This document shows, piece after piece, positions 5,620 to 8,943 of a stretch of 8,943 nt of DNA. Each line of letters begins with the position of its first letter. Position 1 is the first letter of the stretch. The notes below the pieces were generated by a model. That model made no database searches. It had not been told where the DNA came from and worked only from the letters and a program-made list of their open reading frames with translations. Position numbers and translations under genes: made by a program. This DNA comes from Myxococcota bacterium (GTDB lineage Bacteria; Myxococcota; Polyangia; GCA-2747355; JAKLHH01): assembly GCA_022710245.1 (NCBI GenBank), contig JAKLHH010000240.1:1-8943 (forward strand), in the 5' to 3' direction.

Positions 5620-6192
5620 GTGCGCTGCGTGAGTGTGCTGGTCGTGCTCCTCGGGAGCGGCGGCTGCCGCTTCGACGGCTCGGGGTTCCTGGCCGCGCCA
5701 CACGACGCCGTCGCCGCCGAGCGCGCCGATCTCCCCGGCGACCTCGCGCGCGCCGACTCCTCGGGGGGCGATGGACCGCTGGACGCGAGGGACGCGGCCA
5801 GACAGGACCTCCAGCCGAAGGCCGACCAGCCGAAGGCCGACCTCGAGCCTCCGCCGGACCTCGAGCCTCCGCCAGACCTCAAGCCTCCGCCAGACCTCAA
5901 GCCTCCGCCAGACCTCAAGCCTCCGCCAGACAGCAGCCCCAGCTGCGCGGCGCTCTTCGGCGCCACCTCGGGCTACACGCTCTGCGAGGAGAGCAAGACC
6001 TCCTGCCGCTTCGGCTTCTCCCTGAGCAGCGCCAAGAGCTGCAGCACCCTCTGCGGGAGCCACGCCTGCCTGGCGATGGAGGATAACGAGGCGGGGACGA
6101 CGTGCCAGCAGGAGACCAACATGAGCTGCGGCGGGAGCCCGTGCACCTGCGCGTCCACGCTCTCCGACGGGATCTGCACCTGCGGCAAGTGA
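5620..6192 (+). CDS. Small lipoprotein with hexapeptide-repeat stalk and twelve-Cys module
   Basis: The 190-residue product begins with a short hydrophobic signal (VSVLVVLLGSGGC, lipidated Cys16 proposed). The start is GTG 5620, which touches GGAGGG; GTG 5629, with GGAGG 10 nt upstream, is equally likely and would give 187 residues. Upstream frame extension is not signal-like and was ignored. Residues 17-64 are acidic and disordered. Then come two QPKAD units and five hexapeptides, LEPPPD twice and LKPPPD three times (about 65-104), a stiff Pro-rich stalk. Residues 109-188 carry twelve Cys (109, 122, 129, 141, 145, 150, 162, 170, 175, 177, 186, 188), ending CTC...ICTCGK, likely a disulfide-stabilised extracellular domain. 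I do not recognise a named family; binding or adhesion at the outer surface is a guess from architecture. It is the second stalked, Cys-rich lipoprotein in the window. Confidence 0.78.
   Translation: MRCVSVLVVLLGSGGCRFDGSGFLAAPHDAVAAERADLPGDLARADSSGGDGPLDARDAARQDLQPKADQPKADLEPPPDLEPPPDLKPPPDLKPPPDLKPPPDSSPSCAALFGATSGYTLCEESKTSCRFGFSLSSAKSCSTLCGSHACLAMEDNEAGTTCQQETNMSCGGSPCTCASTLSDGICTCGK
5812..5931 (+). repeat. In-frame tandem repeats (2 x 15 bp, then 5 x 18 bp) in the lipoprotein stalk
   Basis: Two identical 15-bp units (5812-5841, coding QPKAD) are followed without a gap by five 18-bp units (5842-5931, coding L-E/K-PPPD). The last three 18-bp units are identical at the DNA level; the first two differ at the Glu/Lys codon and one more base. 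Because both unit lengths are multiples of three, slippage changes stalk length and keeps the frame. Confidence 0.9.
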
Positions 6193-6237
6193 CCGGAGCG
6201 CGCTCTCCGGAGGTCGCTCGCCAGCGTCAGGCGACCT
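6193..6237. terminator. Two hairpins between convergent genes, possible bidirectional terminator
   Basis: CCGGAG (6193-6198) pairs with CTCCGG (6205-6210) around a 6-nt loop, immediately after the lipoprotein stop. AGGTCGC (6211-6217) pairs with GCGACCT (6231-6237) around a 13-nt loop, and its right arm lies inside the last codons of the patatin gene on the other strand. Neither is followed by a T-run, so intrinsic termination is uncertain; they may only protect mRNA ends. Confidence 0.35.
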
Positions 6238-7327
6238 GATCCGGCGCGGTGGTGGCCTGACGCCGCGACTCCCAGAGGTCGAGCGCGCGGCTCGCCTCGC
6301 GCGCACCCTCCGCGAGGTACTCGTCGCGCACACGACGACTGCCGAAGCCGGCGAAGACCGAGCCGAGGGAGGCGGCGGGGCGGATCTGCACGAGCTCCAG
6401 CGGCCGCAGCGCGCGCCGGCCGTGCGCCGGGTAGAGCGCCTCGATGACGCGGTCGCGCTGGTGCGGGTCGGGGACCAGGCGCTCGAGCTCGCGGAGCCAG
6501 TGGTTCACCGCCTCCGCCTCGCGGAGATCGCGGCAGAGCCGCTCGTGGATCAGGAGCTCGATCAGGTGTACCAGGTAGTCCGAGCCGGACGGCACCCCGC
6601 CGTGATAGCTCGCCGGCTGCGCCGCGATGACGAAGACGGTCTCCACCGACGTGCCCGAGAGCGCCTCGCTGACCGGCGTGTTGTTGACGATGCCGCCGTC
6701 CACGCAGAGGCCGATGCCGGGGAGCTCCCTCGGCACGAAGAGCACGGGGAAGCAGGCGGAGGCCGCCGCGGCGTCGGCGACCCGCGCCTGACCCTCGGTC
6801 GCGTCGAGGTCGTGCGCGCCGAAGCGCAGCACCTGCTCGAAGGTCGTCGGCGCGGACGGGTCTGCGCCCACACCGCCGCGGCGCGGCCTAGCGGCGTGGC
6901 CCGCGAGGGCGGTGACGATCATGCGCAGCTCCACGCGGTGGCTCCCGCCGGGCGGGCCCATCGCCTCGCGCACCAGCGCTGCCACCTTGTCCGACGGCAG
7001 CAGCCCGCGGAGCCCGCCCGCGCGCGTGGGCCAGTCGAGGAAGCTCCGCCAGGCGCCGCGCTCCCTCCAGAGCTCGACCAGCGTCCGCGCGCCAGCGTCG
7101 GCCTGCCCGCGACGCACGTGCGCCGCGAGCACGGCGCCGCTCAGCGCACCGGCGCTGGTGCCGACGATGGTCCGGATCCTGGCCGACCGCTGCTCGAGCC
7201 GCTCCGTGAGCACCGCGAGCGCGCCAGCCTCGAACGCTCCCTGCGAGACCGCCCCTGAGAGGATGAGCGCGCAGTCGCCGCTGGCCCGCGGCTTCGCCCC
7301 TTCGTCCCCAGCCACCTCGGGAATCAT
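6227..7327 (-). CDS. Patatin-like phospholipase family protein
   Basis: The 366-residue product should be a Ser-Asp dyad acyl hydrolase acting on phospholipids or other acyl esters. Near the N-terminus ALILSGAVSQGAFEAGAL (about 20-37) is the oxyanion-hole loop; the nucleophile elbow is VGTSAGAL with Ser58; the catalytic Asp210 is in VDGGIVNNTPV, preceded by the conserved AASACFPVLF. The rest is helical, with a Leu/Arg-rich C-terminal third after about residue 250. There is no signal peptide or membrane segment, so it is cytosolic or moved by another route. ATG 7327 is chosen because AAGGA lies 8 nt upstream; ATG 7333 (2 nt spacing) and GTG 7348 (AAGG, 5 nt spacing) are in-frame alternatives adding 2 and 7 residues. 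The oxyanion loop is GAVSQG, not the usual GGGxRG, so the basic residue is missing. It follows the HEAT-repeat gene on the same strand after about 140 bp. Confidence 0.88.
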   Translation of the reverse strand: MIPEVAGDEGAKPRASGDCALILSGAVSQGAFEAGALAVLTERLEQRSARIRTIVGTSAGALSGAVLAAHVRRGQADAGARTLVELWRERGAWRSFLDWPTRAGGLRGLLPSDKVAALVREAMGPPGGSHRVELRMIVTALAGHAARPRRGGVGADPSAPTTFEQVLRFGAHDLDATEGQARVADAAAASACFPVLFVPRELPGIGLCVDGGIVNNTPVSEALSGTSVETVFVIAAQPASYHGGVPSGSDYLVHLIELLIHERLCRDLREAEAVNHWLRELERLVPDPHQRDRVIEALYPAHGRRALRPLELVQIRPAASLGSVFAGFGSRRVRDEYLAEGAREASRALDLWESRRQATTAPDQVA

Positions 7328-7356
7328 CGCCATCGTCCTTTCTCTCACGCCGACCT

Positions 7357-7372
7357 TGAGGGTATGAGGGTA
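7357..7372 (-). repeat. 8-bp tandem duplication upstream of the patatin gene
   Basis: On the minus strand TACCCTCA occurs twice in direct succession, 9 to 24 nt before the GTG at 7348 and about 30-45 nt before the preferred ATG. TACCCT resembles a GC-organism -10 hexamer, so each unit could carry one. No -35 was identified. It may be chance. Confidence 0.4.
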
Positions 7373-7486
7373 GCCGAGGTGCGGACCGCGGTCGAGGTCA
7401 CGCGAGGCACGGCGGAGCGGGGTGAGGCTGGCCGGGGGAGCCGAGAGCGTGAGCGGGGACGGGAAGGAGCGGGCGGGGCGCCGCAG

Positions 7487-8943
7487 CTAGTTGTTCGTCG
7501 TCCAGACGCGGAAGAACCGCGTGACGACCCAGTTCTTCCCGCTCTTCTTCAGCGTGACGTTGTAGGCGACCGCGTTATCGCCGGAGCGGAAGACGTCCAT
7601 GCCGACGGTGGCCTCGGTCTTCTTCGCGTTCCAGACCACCTTCGCCAGCGCGTCGCCCGAGCCGGAGCCCTCCGGGTAGGGGCCGCCGAAGGAGACGTAG
7701 TCCACCGAGTGGAGCCCCACCTCGCGGCGGAACTTCTCGATGGTGCGCCGCCGGAGGGCGATGATCGGGTCCTGCCGCCCGTAGAGCTCGAAGGACGGCC
7801 CCTCGCCTGGATCCACGACCACGATCCCGCGCCGCTTGAGGAAGGCGTAGAAGGTGAAGAACGCCTCGCGGAAGAGCCGCTGCTCCGGCGTGGGCGGCGT
7901 CTTGCCGCTCGCCAGCGGGTTGAGGTCCTCGCTGTCCTTGACCCCGTCGCCGTCGCAGTCCGGGTTGTTGACGCAGAGGTGGAGTCGCTTCTCGACGACG
8001 TCGGGGAGCTTGTCGCCGTCCACGTCGACGGCCAGCGCCTCCTGCGTCAGCCGCACCGGCTTGGACGCGTACCAGCGCCCGCCGTCCTGGGTCTCGATGG
8101 TCAGGTCGGCCTCGCCCTTGTCGCCGACGGCGAGCGCCTTCAGCCGCAGGCGCCGGTTCGGCGTCATCTCGGGGCGCGTCAGCCCGGTGAAGAAGGGCGC
8201 GCTGATGATCCCGGAGAGGTCGCTCTTGCCGATCCAGATGTCGTTGTAGCCGCCGAGGTAGGGCGAGAGCGAGGCGGTGAGGATCAGGTCGCCCTTCTTG
8301 CTCTGTCCGGTGACCGTGGTCGCCTGCCGGATCGCCTCCGGCCAGCTCGCCGCCGTGGTCTCCACGTCCGACTCCACGCGGTAGTCATACGAGGGCGTGA
8401 AGGTCTGCGGCTCCCACTTGACGGTGGGGCTCTGCTTGGTCGCGCGGAAGGCCCAGAGCGGCGTCAGCGAGACCGGCGTGCCGACGGCGCCGAGCGCCAC
8501 GTAGGCCGCCCGCCGCCGCTTGTGGTTCTGGCCCTCGTCGCGCATCACCTTCTGCAGCGCCCCCACCGCGCGCGGGTCGCGCAGGTCGGCGAGCGCCTCG
8601 ATCACGCTCACCAGCGGGTCCACCTTGGCCTCGGGCGGCTGCGGCGCCGCCTCCTGGCGGGCGACCGCCTTGATCAGCGCGGGCACCGAGCTCTTGGCGC
8701 CGATCAGCCCCACCGCGTGCGCGGCGATGTCGACGACGAACGGGTTCGGCGACTGCAGCCCCGGCTCGATGGCCGGCAGGGCCTTGGCGCCCAGGCCGGC
8801 GAGCTTCTGCGCGAGGCCCTTGATCGGCGCCTTGGCGTCGAGCGCGCGGGTGAGCATCTCCTTGGCGAACTCGTCGGGCGGGACGCTGGCGCGCCTCGGC
8901 CGCTCGCTGCGGTCGAGGCGGAAGGCGTAGACGTTGCCGTCCT
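7487..8943 (-). CDS. Large protein with HEAT repeats and calcium-binding loops, C-terminal part (runs off the right edge)
   Basis: The frame is open from the window edge and gives 484 visible residues; the true start lies outside (the Met at 8857 is internal, since 28 coding-like codons precede it in frame). Residues 1-10, DGNVYAFRLD, look like the end of a PQQ-type beta-propeller blade (DGxVYAL), suggesting a propeller in the missing part. Residues about 45-165 are HEAT repeats: GLGAKALPAIEPGL, IAAHAVGLIGAKSSVPALIKAV, SVIEALADLRDPRAVGALQKVM, AAYVALGAVGTP. Next is a beta-rich region (about 170-300). Two acidic loops follow: DVDGDKLPDVVE (306-317), a textbook EF-hand loop with Asp at 1, 3, 5, 9 and Glu at 12, and DCDGDGVKDSED (328-339), like thrombospondin type 3 or dockerin loops. 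The last roughly 130 residues are an alpha/beta domain ending KNWVVTRFFRVWTTNN, unrecognised. Calcium loops imply an extracytoplasmic site, with HEAT repeats as a protein-binding scaffold. Function unknown. Confidence 0.85.
   Translation of the reverse strand, partial: DGNVYAFRLDRSERPRRASVPPDEFAKEMLTRALDAKAPIKGLAQKLAGLGAKALPAIEPGLQSPNPFVVDIAAHAVGLIGAKSSVPALIKAVARQEAAPQPPEAKVDPLVSVIEALADLRDPRAVGALQKVMRDEGQNHKRRRAAYVALGAVGTPVSLTPLWAFRATKQSPTVKWEPQTFTPSYDYRVESDVETTAASWPEAIRQATTVTGQSKKGDLILTASLSPYLGGYNDIWIGKSDLSGIISAPFFTGLTRPEMTPNRRLRLKALAVGDKGEADLTIETQDGGRWYASKPVRLTQEALAVDVDGDKLPDVVEKRLHLCVNNPDCDGDGVKDSEDLNPLASGKTPPTPEQRLFREAFFTFYAFLKRRGIVVVDPGEGPSFELYGRQDPIIALRRRTIEKFRREVGLHSVDYVSFGGPYPEGSGSGDALAKVVWNAKKTEATVGMDVFRSGDNAVAYNVTLKKSGKNWVVTRFFRVWTTNN

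Noticed and set aside
5842..5931. CRISPR-like array
   Set aside because: The 18-bp units are directly adjacent with no spacers and are in frame in a coding sequence.

Overview
This 8.9-kb window is very GC-rich, and its coding strands use almost only G or C at third positions. The combination of secreted or lipidated proteins with low-complexity Asp/Lys/Pro stalks, Cys-rich modules and a lamin-tail domain, next to ordinary housekeeping genes, suggests a member of the Myxococcota (former Deltaproteobacteria). That placement is an inference from style and was not tested by a search. No rRNA, tRNA, CRISPR array, phage gene or transposase gene is visible.

Layout from left to right. (1) Minus strand, 2055 to 1: grpE (nucleotide-exchange factor of the DnaK chaperone) overlaps by ATGA an unusually long CDP-alcohol phosphatidyltransferase (phospholipid head-group synthesis in the membrane). 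After a 157-bp gap comes the start of an exported protein of unknown function that runs off the left edge. (2) Plus strand, 2201 to 6192: a lipoprotein made of an acidic repeat stalk, an eight-Cys module, a second stalk and a C-terminal lamin-tail domain; then pepD, a complete M20 aminoacyl-histidine dipeptidase with a good sigma-70-like promoter; then a roughly 450-bp gene-free stretch; then a second small lipoprotein with an in-frame 18-bp tandem repeat and a twelve-Cys module. (3) Minus strand, 8943 to 6227: a right-truncated large protein with a possible beta-propeller remnant, HEAT repeats and two calcium-binding loops, followed by a patatin-like phospholipase. The second lipoprotein and the patatin gene converge on a 34-bp spacer that holds two small hairpins.

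The most unusual structure lies in the gene-free stretch after pepD. It is a 339-bp element (5173-5511) bounded by 22-bp imperfect inverted repeats, with a second, perfect 14-bp inverted repeat set exactly 90 bp in from both ends. Copies of an 8-bp direct repeat lie near both ends, one of them overlapping the pepD stop codon. It looks like a non-autonomous (MITE-like) insertion. Just beyond it is a palindrome and direct-repeat cluster that could be an operator for the second lipoprotein.

The genes do not form one pathway. The common theme is the cell envelope: lipid synthesis, lipid hydrolysis, two surface lipoproteins and two exported or probably exported proteins, with grpE and pepD as housekeeping genes among them. 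I see no convincing defence, secretion or biosynthetic system.
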